Of a DNA stretch of 64,000 nt, positions 23,631 to 35,728 are shown one piece after another. Made by a program: the position numbers and the translations under genes. The stretch spans positions 62,001 to 126,000 of the forward strand of contig WSUB01000041.1 in NCBI GenBank assembly GCA_019633425.1, given 5' to 3'. Origin of the DNA: Tulasnella sp. 424. Its lineage: Eukaryota > Basidiomycota > Agaricomycetes > Cantharellales > Tulasnellaceae. The notes below the pieces were generated by a model. It was not told the DNA's origin and ran no database searches. It saw nothing but the letters and a program-made list of their open reading frames with translations. Positions within the stretch are counted from its first letter, which is position 1; each line of letters starts with the position of its first letter.

Positions 23631-25217
23631 ATGTCCGCTTCAAGCCCCGCCCTTCCGCCAGAACTATGGATACAAATCGCTCGCGCAATAAAAGTTCCCA
23701 AACGAGAGCACGTGGAAGATGGAGGCGTCGTTGAGCAGGACGCAAATTGTCACGATATCCTGGCCCTTCAAAACTTATCTCTCACGTCCAAGTCATTCCT
23801 CGAGATAGCAAGGCCGATCCTATTTGGGTCAGTATCCATCATTGGACCAAAAGCGGATTCGCTTGATCGAGCCAAATACATTGGACGGCTGCTCGCCTCA
23901 AACGATCTCGCACGTGGATGGATCAAAAATCTCGTCATCATTTCTCCCAATCGTAGCCTTTCCAGCATTCACGCTCAAATTTCAAACATTCTGTTCGACA
24001 ATCTCAGCTCCGACATTTTACTGCAAACGACGAGTCTTCACAGTCTCGCCCTCAACGGTGTCGAACTGACACATGAATTACTATTCCACCTTCTCCACCT
24101 CTCCCATTCAAGTCTCCGGCGGGTCACTCTCGAAGAGTTGACATGGAATGGCCCCGAACCCTCCGGCAATCTGATTGCGAATATAAAGAGTCAAGTTCAT
24201 TCTTCCAAGACAACACACCTAGCTACTCGACAACGCCTAGCTAAGGGCTTCGACCCTATCCTTCCGATAATTTCTTTATTCTTACTTGGCCCCAGCCTAA
24301 AGCGAATATCACTGGACCAAGCCTCCGCACTCTACGTATATCACCCCTCCTCTCAAATCCATTATCAAAACTTCCAACACCTCCAGTGCTTAGAAGTTCC
24401 AGAGCCAGTGCAAAGCTCCCTCGGATCCTTCATAGCCTTTCTCGATCAATGCCCGAATATTATCTCAATCAGATTGATCCCACGCTGGGTATCGATACCA
24501 AAGGAACTCGAGTGGTCCACTCCCGTTGGGGTTGCCCCACAGCTGCGGGAATACTGGGGGCCTTATTCCCCAGCGAGGATCCTGATTTCGGGGAGACCGT
24601 TGGAATCCCTCTCCCTTCAAACAGGATCCTTCATACCACTCCTCGTCAGCAAGACCTTCTTGGAGTCGCTGAACCAAGGGTCTGCGCACCTGCGCTGTCT
24701 GGAGCTCCGTGGGGTGAAATGGGACGACGAAATCCTCTCCAACATATTATCTGTATTCGGCACGCTGGAGAGCCTAACCCTGACCGATATTCATTACCAA
24801 GCGGTTCGTTGCTTCCTCCTCATGGTAGTGACTTCGTCTGACCGACCGAAGGGGCCAGCAAACTTTCTCGATGTTTTCCCCAATGCGCTAGCCAGCATGC
24901 GTCTTCAACGACTCCGTCTATCGAGCGTAGATCCATCACACGATGAGCCGCCCCACGCGCCAACGATCCGAAAACAACGCGCTACAGCCCAAAATGCAAG
25001 CCAGAAATACCCTGGTCTGGAAGAGCTGTCCTTGGTTTCCGGAGTTTTCTGGTTCCGTCAACCAACATCGGAAGACTGGATCGTCAATTTTGGCAAAGAG
25101 CGCACTCGGAGGATTTTTGAACCCAAGGTTGACCCGGTCCGGCGGTTGTTCAATCACGACGGCGAGTTGTTGCGACACGCATCACTTCGTATGAATTGGC
25201 CGAGCACGCAGTCGTAG
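23631..25217 (+). CDS. F-box/LRR-like protein, single exon
   Basis: One uninterrupted exon of 528 residues. The N-terminus LPPELWIQIARAIK, followed by LQNLSLTSKSFLEIARPILF, has the F-box layout: Leu-Pro start, an aromatic, then a LxxTSKxFxxIA helix. The rest is built from repeated leucine-rich stretches (SLHSLALNGVELTHELL, LRRVTLEELTWNG, LRCLELRGVKWDDEIL, LESLTLTDIHY) as in the large Agaricomycete F-box families. Such proteins usually bind SKP1 and choose targets for SCF ubiquitin ligases; the target is unknown. The spacing between the first F-box helix and the second is enlarged by a charged insert (KREHVEDGGVVEQDANC). Two similar genes on the minus strand (33535-34958 and 51684-53128) share the layout. 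Confidence 0.75.
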   Translation: MSASSPALPPELWIQIARAIKVPKREHVEDGGVVEQDANCHDILALQNLSLTSKSFLEIARPILFGSVSIIGPKADSLDRAKYIGRLLASNDLARGWIKNLVIISPNRSLSSIHAQISNILFDNLSSDILLQTTSLHSLALNGVELTHELLFHLLHLSHSSLRRVTLEELTWNGPEPSGNLIANIKSQVHSSKTTHLATRQRLAKGFDPILPIISLFLLGPSLKRISLDQASALYVYHPSSQIHYQNFQHLQCLEVPEPVQSSLGSFIAFLDQCPNIISIRLIPRWVSIPKELEWSTPVGVAPQLREYWGPYSPARILISGRPLESLSLQTGSFIPLLVSKTFLESLNQGSAHLRCLELRGVKWDDEILSNILSVFGTLESLTLTDIHYQAVRCFLLMVVTSSDRPKGPANFLDVFPNALASMRLQRLRLSSVDPSHDEPPHAPTIRKQRATAQNASQKYPGLEELSLVSGVFWFRQPTSEDWIVNFGKERTRRIFEPKVDPVRRLFNHDGELLRHASLRMNWPSTQS

Positions 25218-25773
25218 TGGAGGTCAGTAATTTATCAGGTATACCTAACGACTTCAATGCCGGGCTAATTACCTATCAATCAAAGTTATCGCTTAGAGAG
25301 GATGCACAATCGGATTCCAGAAGGTGCCATGTAGTGACCCCTCGGGTTCTCTATGAACACCAATCCGACATGATGGAGAGTTCACCTTCCCTTAACGTTT
25401 CTTCTGTCCAGATCCAACAGATTTTGATTCGGGTCCTAGCTTCCTACCCATACGGTTTCCGCCTGTCTTTCGTTTCCTCATTTCATCAGGCTCGCATTAC
25501 TCAAACAATGTACTCCAGTATGATCAAAGTCATTTATGTATTCCGCCGGACCTAACCTCCCTGTCCAGCAAGCACGCTGTCTCCGGAGCTCAGGACGGTT
25601 TCGTGAAGAATTCCTACCTTCTGCTTTAACGCAAATTTGCTCGTCCGCGTCGTCAGGTCGGACCTAATTGCATCACCAATGGAACCGCTTGGTGAAAAAA
25701 TATGCTTACCACCGAAGAGGTCTATCATGACGGACTAAAGAAACTGCTAGAATTACAATATGGTACCGATCCG
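25218..25773. other. Intergenic 3' region between convergent genes
   Basis: About 560 bp with no domain-bearing frame. It separates the F-box gene from the NOL8-like gene. Confidence 0.5.
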
Positions 25774-27756
25774 CTAAAAATCCGTGCCTTTTATCGCTCC
25801 TTTGAACGGTTTGAGCCTCCTCGATGCTTCCCGGTGACGCAGTTTGTATTCTCGTGTTAGTTCTCCTTTAGTTTCCTCCCAGTACTTGCGAATGTCATCG
25901 CTAAATCCAACTGTGAGCCTACGGATTTTGAAATGCACGATCCAACTTGAGCTTGACTTACTCCGTTTCCACCCTCCAAAACCCTGCAGAGTCCAACGAA
26001 TTCGATGTTCCTCCATCAAAGACGTCCTGTATCGCCTGGCTTGAGGGGTGCCGAGAAGATGGAAGACCGAAAGACGAATCTGGAATGCCGCGGATGTTTC
26101 GGGGGAGAGGAAAGAAAAAGGGAGCGGAACGGTCGAGAGTAATGTCGGGGACGGATCCATGAGGGTAATGGTTCAGGACTTCAGGGTGCTCTTGCTCCCG
26201 ATGTGACTGAAAATTATGTGGGTCGAGTTCCACGTCAGGTTCTTCTAGTTCGATGTCAAGATCCGCGATGTTATCAAAGAGGGAAAACCCAGCTGGGAGG
26301 GGAATGATGCGTAAGCTTCTCGAATGTGTTGTAAAATGCCATTCACGCACATTCATCCGGACGTGGGGCAAACATTTCCTTCAAAGGCGCAGCTTTTACC
26401 GGGGTCTCTTCAACATCCCAAGGCGCATGCTCTGGTTGAGCGATCTCCGTTTCAGGGCTGCTATCATCAGCATCAGTCTCAACCTCTAGCTCGTTTCTCC
26501 TTTTATCGCTGTTTTCCCAGGCCAGCTCCTCGAGGTCGGAGTCTGGCTCCCAAGCAAGTGTTTCCTGGTTGCCCAGAAGCGACGCGAGAATGTCCAGATC
26601 TCGCTTTTTGTCGTCTCGAATGTGAATACTTTCTTCATCCGCGCTTAGTGAGAGTGGTGGCAAGTCTTCTGTTACGGGTCCACCGCGCTTCGCAATCGTA
26701 GAGTGGTCGTCATGACGGGACAAAATTTCAGCCTCATCGAGTGCGACGCCATCTTCAGACGTAGAGGTGGTGCGGTCTGCCTCGGGGTCTCTGTCGTGCC
26801 AGATATCTTGTTCTCGTCCACCGCCAACTGTCGTCCGTTCCGCACCGTCTCTATCCTCAGCAACCCAGACCTCGGCCCCGAATGTTCCGGCTGTTGCAGT
26901 CAGGTGGGTTGGCCCATATCTAGTCGGATCAATGACGGTAAATTTGGCGCGTTTCAGAGGCTTGGAGCCTTTCCTCTTCGTTGCGGGCTGGTCCAATGTT
27001 GCTCTTGAAGGTGAACGAGCCATTTGTGGTAACGGAGGGATGGGCCGGTCGGGACGCATTCGAACAGGACGGACAAGCTGACCTAGTGGCGTTCGCTTCC
27101 AGTGCTGTAGAATAACATAAGCCTCTTGCTAGATTGTTTCTTTTCTCGTGATCCAAACCTTGCGGGAATCCACGTTCTCTGGTGTAGTTAATGACATGTC
27201 CGCAGCATGTCTACCTCCAGTACCATGGCTCTGAGAGAGTTTCTGTCTCTTCTCCGGCGGGCTTGAAGTCCTCATTCCTTTGGGATCATTATCAGGAGAA
27301 ACACATGCTCTTTCACCGGGCGCTTTTTCAGCTCATAATCCCCATGTAATGCAGAGATAATGACGTACCCAGTGTTGAAATCTGGCCTGGCTTCTCCTAT
27401 GCGTAGTTTCGCACCTTTCCATTTGGTTCCATTCAAGCGACTCATGCCTGAAATGGGTCAGTCGGTGGCCCTTTGATACGAGGTCTGAAACCTCACATTT
27501 GAAGAGCTCCTGCTCGTTTATCTCGACAGTCACAAAAGCAAATTTTCTAGGATCGCCTGTCGCACTGAGCTGAGGAGAATGAGGGTAGCGCGGCTGCGGA
27601 AAGAGACCTACCATTCCCGTCGAGGAGACCGACACCATCTACTGCTTTGACTGTTCCAAATGCTGTAAACCTCGAGCGTATGTCTTGATCGGTTATAGCA
27701 GGTGTGAGGCCAGAGATAATCAGCCGCTTGTCACGAGGTGATGGTCCTTCGGTCAT
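25774..27756 (-). CDS. NOL8/Nop8-like RNA-recognition-motif protein, ribosome biogenesis
   Basis: Seven exons (27756-27608, 27564-27497, 27447-27369, 27309-27159, 27104-26351, 26292-25962, 25918-25774) give 558 residues. An N-terminal RRM reads KRLIISGLTPAITDQDIRSRF, then RKFAFVTVEI as RNP1 region and MSRLNGTKWKGAKLRIGEARPDF. This last block is typical of NOL8/Nop8. A second conserved block follows (HWKRTPLGQLVRPVRMRP), then a long acidic region, a small SGFSLFDNIADLD segment and a C-terminal KYWEETKGELTREYKLRHREA helix, also a family hallmark. Yeast Nop8 acts in the nucleolus on 60S subunit maturation. The intron 1 donor is chosen by phase (27607); a donor four bases upstream would break the frame. 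The gene is divergent from RPB7 with 107 bp between ATGs. Confidence 0.8.
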
Positions 27757-27863
27757 GGCTCATGGATCTGAGATTTTGCTGTTTAACCGTGTTTGCTCAA
27801 ATGTTGTGGTTCGGACTGCTACTTGCCTCTAACGCAACAGTGACCTGAAGGCAGCCCGAAGCG

Positions 27864-28668
27864 ATGTTCTTCGTTGTAAGCTTCTCCTAACATACGCTGC
27901 GTATATATAATCAATGCCGACCGCTAGTTTGCTGCAGAAAGAACTCACGCATCGCATTCTTCTCCATCCGTCGTATTTCGGGCCTCAAATGGAAAAGTTC
28001 CTGGAGAACAAACTATATGCAGACGTCGAAGGGACCTGCTCTGGGGCGTACGGATACATCATTGCGGTTCTCTCTATAGTTGACATTGGTCAAGGCAATG
28101 TCCTTAGCGGAACTGGGCAGGCCGAGTTCATCACGGTATACCGCGCGATTGTGTTCAAGCCCTTTAAAGGCGAGGTCGTGGACGGAATTGTTGGCGAGGT
28201 TAACAAGGTGATCACTTTATATCATCGAATATCTCTTGCACTAAACTGACGGTTTTCCTCCTCCAGATGGGCTTCTTCGTTGAAGTTGGGCCGTTGAACG
28301 TCTTCGTCTCAAACCATGTGAGTACTGGCAGGCTAGATTTTAACGGAACTGGGTTACGAACTGTTCTCTCGTTATTTCACTGCAGCTAATCGACCCGGAA
28401 ATGAAGTTCGACCCGAATTCCAACCCGCCGTCATACGCGTCTCAGGACCAGGTACAACTTTTCTCGTGTGGGTCGTTTGCATGACTGACTTGGTTTGTCA
28501 GATCATTGAGCGGGACACGCACGTTCGTCTGAAGATTGTCGGTACTCGTGTTGATGCTACAGAAATCGTAAGTCTTCGCCTCAAACTATCCAGCTTGGTC
28601 ATCAAACCCTCTTGCGTTAGTTTGCGATAGGCACAATCAAGGAAGATCATCTTGGCGTTGTAGAGTAA
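27864..28668 (+). CDS. RPB7: RNA polymerase II subunit RPB7
   Basis: Six exons (27864-27875, 27938-28207, 28267-28317, 28386-28451, 28502-28567, 28621-28668) give 170 residues, the usual length. The first exon encodes only MFFV; the match continues KELTHRILLHPSYFGP, LENKLYADVEGTCSG, then GYIIAVLSIVDIGQG, VYRAIVFKPFKGEVVDG. The S1 domain follows with GFFVEVGPLNVFVSNH and the end [29 protein letters not shown]. With RPB4 it forms the stalk of RNA polymerase II, binds nascent RNA and links transcription to mRNA decay. Five introns in 0.8 kb are typical of the genome. It shares a 107-bp promoter with the NOL8-like gene. Confidence 0.95.
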
Positions 28669-29219
28669 CCCGTCCGCAACATCCCCTCGACAAAAGTCAG
28701 TACCCTCGCTGCATATCGCCCCCACCTGCGCTTCAAGTATACTACTGCACCGTTCAGAGTCGGTTCTGTAAATAATTACGGACAAATTGCAAGCCTAATC
28801 AGTCTGTCCATTTTGCTTTTTTTGGCATTCTAGGAGACAACCTTCAACGACGCTCGCTAAATATCTCGGGTTTCGAGGATGTATATACATTGTCTGTGTA
28901 CGGCCCGTGATGCACGGGGCAAATGGTTTTAGTAGGAGGACAGAAAAGGTGTGGATGGTAACGCTAAACCCGATTGATTCGATTGAGCGAGACAAATCAC
29001 TTTCCCTCTCCTCAACGTACAATCAAAGGCGGTACAGCTTCTTCAACCTCGTGAGTTCTCAAGGAAATATAAATATTCAAGCTTTGGATTATTCTAAGAA
29101 GATAGGGTGTTTGCTTCCTAACACTGCCACAACAAACTCGCTGGAGAATTAAGTAGTCTCCCGGCCCTCGCCTCTAGATACATTAAGCCAGCGAAGTTCG
29201 TTGCATTATCTGCCAGTAG
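28669..29219. other. Intergenic region, no gene recognised
   Basis: About 550 bp between the RPB7 stop and the end of the zinc-cluster gene. AT-rich, with no coding signal. Confidence 0.5.
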
Positions 29220-31637
29220 TCATCTTACATCATCGATTTTATCAGTCAAATGGTCGCGGTGCTCCAGCAGAGTTGGCTTACCAACTACCGGACAATCATC
29301 ACGAAAAGCGTGAATCGCGTTGAGCATGATTTTCAACTGCAATTCGTCATCACTTTTCTCCTGTTCTAGCTGCATCCTTCTATTACTTCCGTGGGGCTCG
29401 GTCTCGATGTTTGACTCCATTTGACTCAGTTTTTCGAGAAGCACGCCAGCGGGAAAGGTCAAGAGCAGCTACAAATCGATGGACAGGCGCGAATGAGAGG
29501 AGACCGAAGCAAAGACAGTCCAGAAACTCACTCCAATGGTAAAGCATGTCTGCTCGATACCAAGCTGCTTTTCTTCTGGAAGAACGCTTGCTGCCATTGC
29601 TTTGATCTCGTCAAGCGCGACCGCGATCACGGTAGCGCAAGCGTGAGCCGCATCGATCCTAACCTTCATGGCACCTTCTTCGTCGTCAAAGAGAAGAAAA
29701 ACACCATCCGCCGTCCGGATGTGCGTTGCATGGATTTCCGCAGTAAGGGTCAGGAGTCCCACGACAGCTTTAGCAATAGTGATATACAGAGCCCTGCTCC
29801 GGTTGACAGGAGGACGGGTGTATGCAGGACTTGAGAAAACCTGCTTCGACGTAGCTTTGAGGCTCTTGATGCTTTCGTAGAAATAGAAAACTTCTTCTGA
29901 CGAAGCTAGCAAGAGTGGTGCATTTCACGTTACTTGCGTTCTGCATCGATCGGTGCATGATAAACTCGTACCTGGACCCCGGGAAACATAGCGCATAGCT
30001 CGATCTAGAAGGGCAAACCCTTTCATCTGCATTGTACCCACAGAATCCTGATATTGAAGAGAAGACGGGGTGCCGTCGAAGAGACTGTCGATGGAAGCGT
30101 ACGAGACTTCGAACGCTGTACCCTACGAAGCGATAGTGATGGAAATGTCAGACTGAGGCATCGAGGGACAATAGTAGGAAATCAAAACCACATACAGACA
30201 CATATTCGTCCCGTGTACGAGGAAAACCAGTTGTAATGTGGCACACCTCGGTCTCGTCGTAAGTTGGCGGCGTCCCTGTTATGTAGCGGATGATCTTGTC
30301 GAGAAAGTAGGACTTTGGACCACTCAGAGCCAAGTCGAAGAGCCTATAAGGTCTGAAATACATACCTGCCAAAATAGGGAGATGCGAATGGCCAGCTCTT
30401 CTCTGTCTTTTGGCCTGCCAAGTAGGCTACCGTCCCAACGACTTGCTCCATCCGCGGGCGGAATGGTGCCCGGGACCATCTCTTGCATCGTTCTGTCATC
30501 AATCTTGTGCAATTGGCAATTGATGATAAACCTGTAACGGCCAAAATAAACTTGACTAAAAGTCGCAAGGCTGAATAGCAAGCAAAATTTCGTACCTGTT
30601 GACAACGGCTGATGTATATTGAGCCTCTAGAACTCGACCGCGCGTCATGTACCAATGGGTGAGCAAAAGAGACGCTTGAATGTAGTCGTGTAGTCGGTCG
30701 ACATCGGCGAGGCTTTGAATAGTCTGCGCTTGTACCCTTGAAAGGAGTACGTCGACTGAAGGCGTCGACTCTGGCATAACAAAAGTCGCAGGTCGAGTTC
30801 CTGTTTCGTCTGGAACGGGTTCAAGGGTCAACCTGGTAGCCATATCTCTGGCAACGAGCATCATTGCATTGAACACGCAAGGATGAGGTCTCTTCCTTGG
30901 GTTCGGGTCGTCCAGCTTGGCGATGAGGGTAGATGGCGCGATGCAAACCCCATAACGATAGCATTCTCGCATGTAAAGCTCAATCCTGAGGCCAGAGGTA
31001 AGAAATAAGCAGAATAATCCGTCCGTCAACGGAAGGAAAGTGCATACATGGTTTTTCGATCCTTCTTACTCATTCTTTCCTCTAGGTATGGGTCGTCTAA
31101 CGTTCCAGGTCGAGGTTTAGAATTTTCCGGCTGAACAGGAGGCAGGCTGGGGAAATCCAGAGATGCAACCCAGTTCACTGCGTTCTCTAGTCAAGGCAAG
31201 ATAGCGCAGTGAGAAGGCGAGCTGAATGCATCTCTGAACAACGTTACCAGCTTGGGTATTACTTCCTGTCGTCGCCCCAGATGCTGCCATTTCTGACAGA
31301 ATTCGATACCGTTCCTCCAGGCCAGCAAGCTTGGCGGAGAGAGCTATAGTACTGGAAGGGGGGCGGGGCTTGTCGACATAAATGCATTCCTTGTTGGCCA
31401 CCACGCAATTTGAACAAGTTGGGTGAGCACCATTGCAGCGCTACGACCCCGAAACGCAATCAGAAGCGAACTGAGTGGAGCGACACGGAGACGTACGACG
31501 CGACGACTGCGACACAGCTCGCAAGCCTTTCCTTTACCAAGGGTAGGACCTTTGGCACGGTAGGGCCTCGAAGGAGGAGGACTTGGAGGACATGAGTCTG
31601 GAGGGAGGTTATCAGACTGGGTGCTGCTGTTCTGCAT
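29220..31637 (-). CDS. Zn(II)2Cys6 fungal-specific transcription factor
   Basis: The gene starts at ATG 31637. The first exon ends at 31497 and the second starts at 31440; their join completes the zinc cluster. The cluster is C-x2-C-x6-C-x6-C-x2-C-x6-C from residue 39 to about 64 (core KACELCRSRRVRCNGAHPTC), with a basic, Pro-rich lead before it. A short linker and coiled coil (AKLAGLEERYRILSEM) follow, for dimerisation. Further exons encode a middle homology region with LRIELYMRECYRYGVCIAP, NAMMLVARDMA, LHDYIQASLLLTHWYM and FDLALSGPKSYFLDKIIRYITG, as in other agaricomycete zinc-cluster regulators. The C-terminal exons hold ALYITIAKAVVGLL and end at 29220. Later exon borders were not all resolved. 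Such proteins bind paired CGG triplets; the regulated genes are unknown. Confidence 0.85.
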
Positions 31638-33534
31638 AGAGGGACTGTTCGGGAACTTTGAGAGCTATCTGGTGCTGTGTTGGCGAGACTTGGACGTTTG
31701 AGTGTCCCTTTTAAAGTCCCAAAATGGTCGTGCGGCTCAAAGCGCCCGACCAGAAGTATGGCGCGGACCCCCAGGGTGTGGCACAGCTACGAAAGTAGAA
31801 TTAGCGGGGAGACTCGGATACGAATAGTGGCATTCGGAATAAGCAGACCGAGCAAGAGAGGGGGAAGGTTTGGCAGTGTCCCTCATCACCGCTGGGGAGG
31901 CCCCGCTTTGGCCGAGGCTGAGAGCCCAGATGCTGACCAAAATTCTCCATTTTTCTGGTCATCACACAATTTTTTGGGAGCGCGTGGTGCATCATTGGAT
32001 AAGAAAACAATAGCGAGGAGGCTTACGCTCGCGAAGGGAAATGATGCTGGCTTACCAAGCTTCGGGCTGTCGAGTTTCATGCGTCAGCTAGCCCAGGTTG
32101 TCCGGCCGCAGTCCGAGTCCGTATTTCATGATGTATTGACCGGAAGCAGCCGTCCAAACCTATTTCTACAATTTTGGTGATGAGTTTCGGTATTTGATTC
32201 AGGGCCATGGACCTCCAGAACGATCTACAGACCGTTTTAAGACTTTTGCGGTTTGGGTGGCGTTTCGGTTTCCGTGGCGCCGCTAAACGGACGGAACATT
32301 AACTGATATAATGCAGACTTTTCTCTCTCTGTTTTACTACTTGAGTGGAAAGTAATGGTTGGAAGGAATAAACTCTCGCGATGGAGGTGAAGCTCACACT
32401 TTCAAGAGGGTGTGCTCGTCTGTTGATCTAAGCGATGGGCAAGGCTACTTTGGAAGTGACAAAGATGAGTCCGTATTCGGTAATGAAGACGCCGTTCTTG
32501 ATGCGCCACATCTTCGGAGAATCTGGACAAACATAGAATGCCGACGCGGGTGAGGTCCCCGAGGTCGAGGGACAAGGAGGAATTTTCTAATACACATACA
32601 CACCGAATTTAGTCGTTTGTGGTACATGGCACCAGTGGAGGAAAGACGGTGGAGGATTCTACGACCCGCATTGCAGTGGTAATTCAACAACGCTTGGCCT
32701 CGGATCACCTTCCGCCGGTTCCCGAGCGTTTGTCAGCACTCACTCTCCCACGCCTCCCTCCACTATGGACTAGGATTCTTCTAGCAAGAAACCATTCGCA
32801 AACATCCCCGTTTCCCGCAAGGAACCTGCTTTAGCACTCGCCCAGAATTACTATCAACCTGTGCCAGAATATATGAGACTTGAGGTGCTGCTATAGTCTA
32901 AGACCGAATTCGGCAGGTGGGGCTATTTCCTTGAATAGTTTCCAACTGACGAATCAAGTCCAAGGGTTTTAAAAAACTCGAATGAATGACACAATTGTAT
33001 TTTCAGTTAGTCTCTGTATTCGTAGATGAGCCAAGAGCATCCAAAAGGCGGCAAACAACCGTGTGCCGAGTTGTCATGTGGATTTACGATAACGAGAAGC
33101 GACGCAGGCATTCCCTAGGCGAGCGTATTGGCGCTTACTACCAACGGCCATGGTCATGGTCATGGAGAGCGTGCCCTTACTGAGTCTGAGGCGCGCTCGG
33201 AAGCGAAATACAGTGACGTCATGGAACGCACTTTGCCGCGTTTTGTTTGCCAGCGCAGCAGCGTTCTCTCATAATCTGATTCGGAGCCCGGTAAACCCGG
33301 AGATGAAGATAAAAAAGAATATATTTTCGGAATTTAGAGCGCTCGAATTTTAGCCGTGGACCACATTGCAGGAGCGGGTTACTATGACGCCGAATCTAGG
33401 CCCCCGGGATTGTCGGGCAATGGCCGACTCAGTGAACCAGAATGTTGGAAGGGGAGTAACGGTATTAATCTCTCTGCAAAAGAGTTAATGTACGATATAC
33501 ACAACAAGGGTGATCAAATCCCCAGCAAACTTCT
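31638..33534. other. Upstream region of the zinc-cluster gene, no gene recognised
   Basis: About 1.9 kb. Several CGG/CCG triplets occur, notably at 32100-32125 and 32245-32300, but not in a clean everted or inverted pair. Frames of up to 167 codons here have irregular composition and no domain. Confidence 0.5.
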
Positions 33535-34958
33535 TTAATGCCGATGAATCCATTGGCCTTCTCGCTTAACCCACTCGTCTCTCCCACTTATCTCCACTTC
33601 TTCGAGCAAGGGGTACAGTCCGCTCTTATCCAGGTCTTGCAAGAACTTTCGCTGAACAACCTCCGGTTCCGATACGGGGACTGCCTGTGTCTCTCCGCTA
33701 AATGCACTGCCTGCTCCTTTCCGGATTCTAAGGCGGCGTAAATTTTTGAAGTGTTTGAGCTCTTGCATGGGGTAATTTGCCACACCCTGCGGCGTACTCG
33801 GTTAGCAATGGGCTGTGTTGGGCGCCGCCCAGCGCGCCTACTCACGTTAAAGTGCTCTATCCAGAACCGCAGATCAAAGTCCTCCACGTCCTTGAAAGTC
33901 TTGCTGACACTTGTCAACCAATCCTTCAACCACAGATACTCCTCGAGGTGCAAAGACCGTACGGGTACGGTCCCACTCGCCAGCGTTTGGAGATCATCAT
34001 CGGTGATGTGGCGCCAGTCCTTGGGCGTCAGAAGGACGTGGATTTCGTGAACGGGGCGGCCGGGGATAATCGCCTCGGCTACTTTTAGTGATCCGGAGAA
34101 GTTCTCCAGCAAGGGTATCGACGTGGAAGGGAACGCGAGCTGGGGTTCCGGGGTTGGACTTTCGACGACAGTGGATGGGTTAAGGCTCAAGACTCGAAGG
34201 TTCGGGCATAACGCGAGGAAGGAGTACAGCTGCTCAACCGAAGTCGGGCGGAATGGCTCGTACGATTCGAACACCCTGAGGTTCTCGAATCGGTACGAGC
34301 TTGCCTGCGCCTGGTTGGTGATGGACCATAGGAGTTCGGCGTTGGGTATGCTGACGCGGAGTTCCTTTAGATTAGGAAGTAGTGCGATGGCGTGGAAGGG
34401 CGAATCTGGAGCTTGGCGATTGAACAGAGCAAGACTCTGAAGATTCGACAGGCCTTGGACAGAGGGGATATCCACCGCAGCGCGGTTGTTCAGGTCGCCA
34501 CCCATGTTGACTCGATCGATGTAGAGGTGCTGGAGGCCATTGAGACTGCACACGACGGGGAAGATCTCCGATTGGCCTCTGAAGAAGACCAAGCGAAGTC
34601 CCTTCAGCTCAGTTAATCGAGGGAGCAATTCCGACACTTTGTGATTCGGGGAGTCCGATGACCGCTCCGTCCAGAGGTCGACAAACAAGTACTTCACCCA
34701 CGACATCCGGATGGGCTTATCATAGAGACGTTGCATAATGTTGGCGCTCTGGTCAGTCTTGACCGCATTCCTGCTGTTGAGAGTGAAGGATTCATAGAGT
34801 GCTGGTTCGGCTAGTTGATGGAAGTGTCTCGAAACCAGGGTGAGATTCTTGATCTCTTTGACCGGAAGTGGGCGGTAATTGGGGAATGATGGATCGCGTG
34901 GAGGGACTCGGAGAAAGTCGAAAACCTCGAGCCACAGCTCTTGAGGTAAGGATTCCAT
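33535..34958 (-). CDS. F-box/LRR-like protein
   Basis: Two exons (34958-33846, 33786-33535) give 454 residues. The F-box starts at once with LPQELWLEVFDFLRVPP and continues IKNLTLVSRHFHQLAEPALY. The body carries leucine-rich stretches (LTELKGLRLVFF, LNGLQHLYIDRVN, LSNLQSLALFNRQ, LPNLKELRVSI, CPNLRVLSLNPS). The second exon continues MQELKHFKNLRRLRIRKGAG and ends in EWVKREGQWIHRH. The last 25 residues resemble the end of the F-box gene at 51684-53128 (WRRGRSGKW), so the two belong to one family. It is divergent from PFF1, 770 bp away. Confidence 0.75.
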
Positions 34959-35728
34959 GATTTGCTAGAGGGAAAATGATGTAAATACGACGTGATGTGG
35001 TATATATGCGCCGTCGCTCACTTACGATTGCGTTTAGATCTGGCGCAGGGACTGAGATGGATAGGGATTTGGGATCGCAATCCCAGATGTCTGATTTGTG
35101 GGAGGACAAGTCAATGAGATTACATTAAACTTCAGAGGAGGGGCTCACTCGGGGCTTTGGGTTGACCTGGTGAGGAAGAGGTGGACGTTGTGGTGGTAAG
35201 ACAAACGGTAGCGGCGCAAAGATATACCGAATTTCCATGCACGTGCAGCAAGGCGCCCTGATTACGTAGGCACCGACTGCTTGCGGGGGGTCTATCTGAG
35301 GGGAATTGCATTCCCCATGGCACGATTTTACGCTCTTCAGCACCAGAAGACAGTTTGGAAGTATTCGGCTAGATGGTTAGCCAATCCGTGATGGTCTTCC
35401 CCATGGGCACTTCTGCAAAAAGGAGTCGCCGTTGAACGTGGTATGAGCTTTCACGTCAAAAGGTGTTGAAAAGCGAGAAAACCGACCCACTTGCGCCTTC
35501 TCAGCTTGACGAGCTCATCTGCAGTTGAAGCGCTCAAATTTTGAATGCGGATGTCTCTTGGTCGCTCGGGCTCCGAGGATCAAAACAAAACTCGGCGGCA
35601 TCGACGTGGGAACGAAGGACCCTGAATTACCACACAGTGTTGGAGCGTGTGTCACGCCGTTTCCAATTTCTCCCCCCTCACCTGAACTCCTAAAACCGTA
35701 CTCCTAGCACTCTCATTACTCGTCGAGG
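34959..35728. promoter_or_regulatory. Intergenic region between divergent F-box and PFF1 genes
   Basis: About 770 bp with no coding signal. A TATA-like tatatatgcg lies at about 35000. A pyrimidine-rich tract (35670-35700) precedes the PFF1 ATG. Confidence 0.35.

Noticed and set aside
31677..32180. 167-codon frame upstream of the zinc-cluster gene
   Set aside because: Irregular composition, overlapping frames on the other strand, no family resemblance; in promoter position.
32100..32300. CGG/CCG triplets upstream of the Zn2Cys6 gene as an autoregulatory site
   Set aside because: Triplets are not arranged as a clear inverted, direct or everted pair, so binding is not supported.
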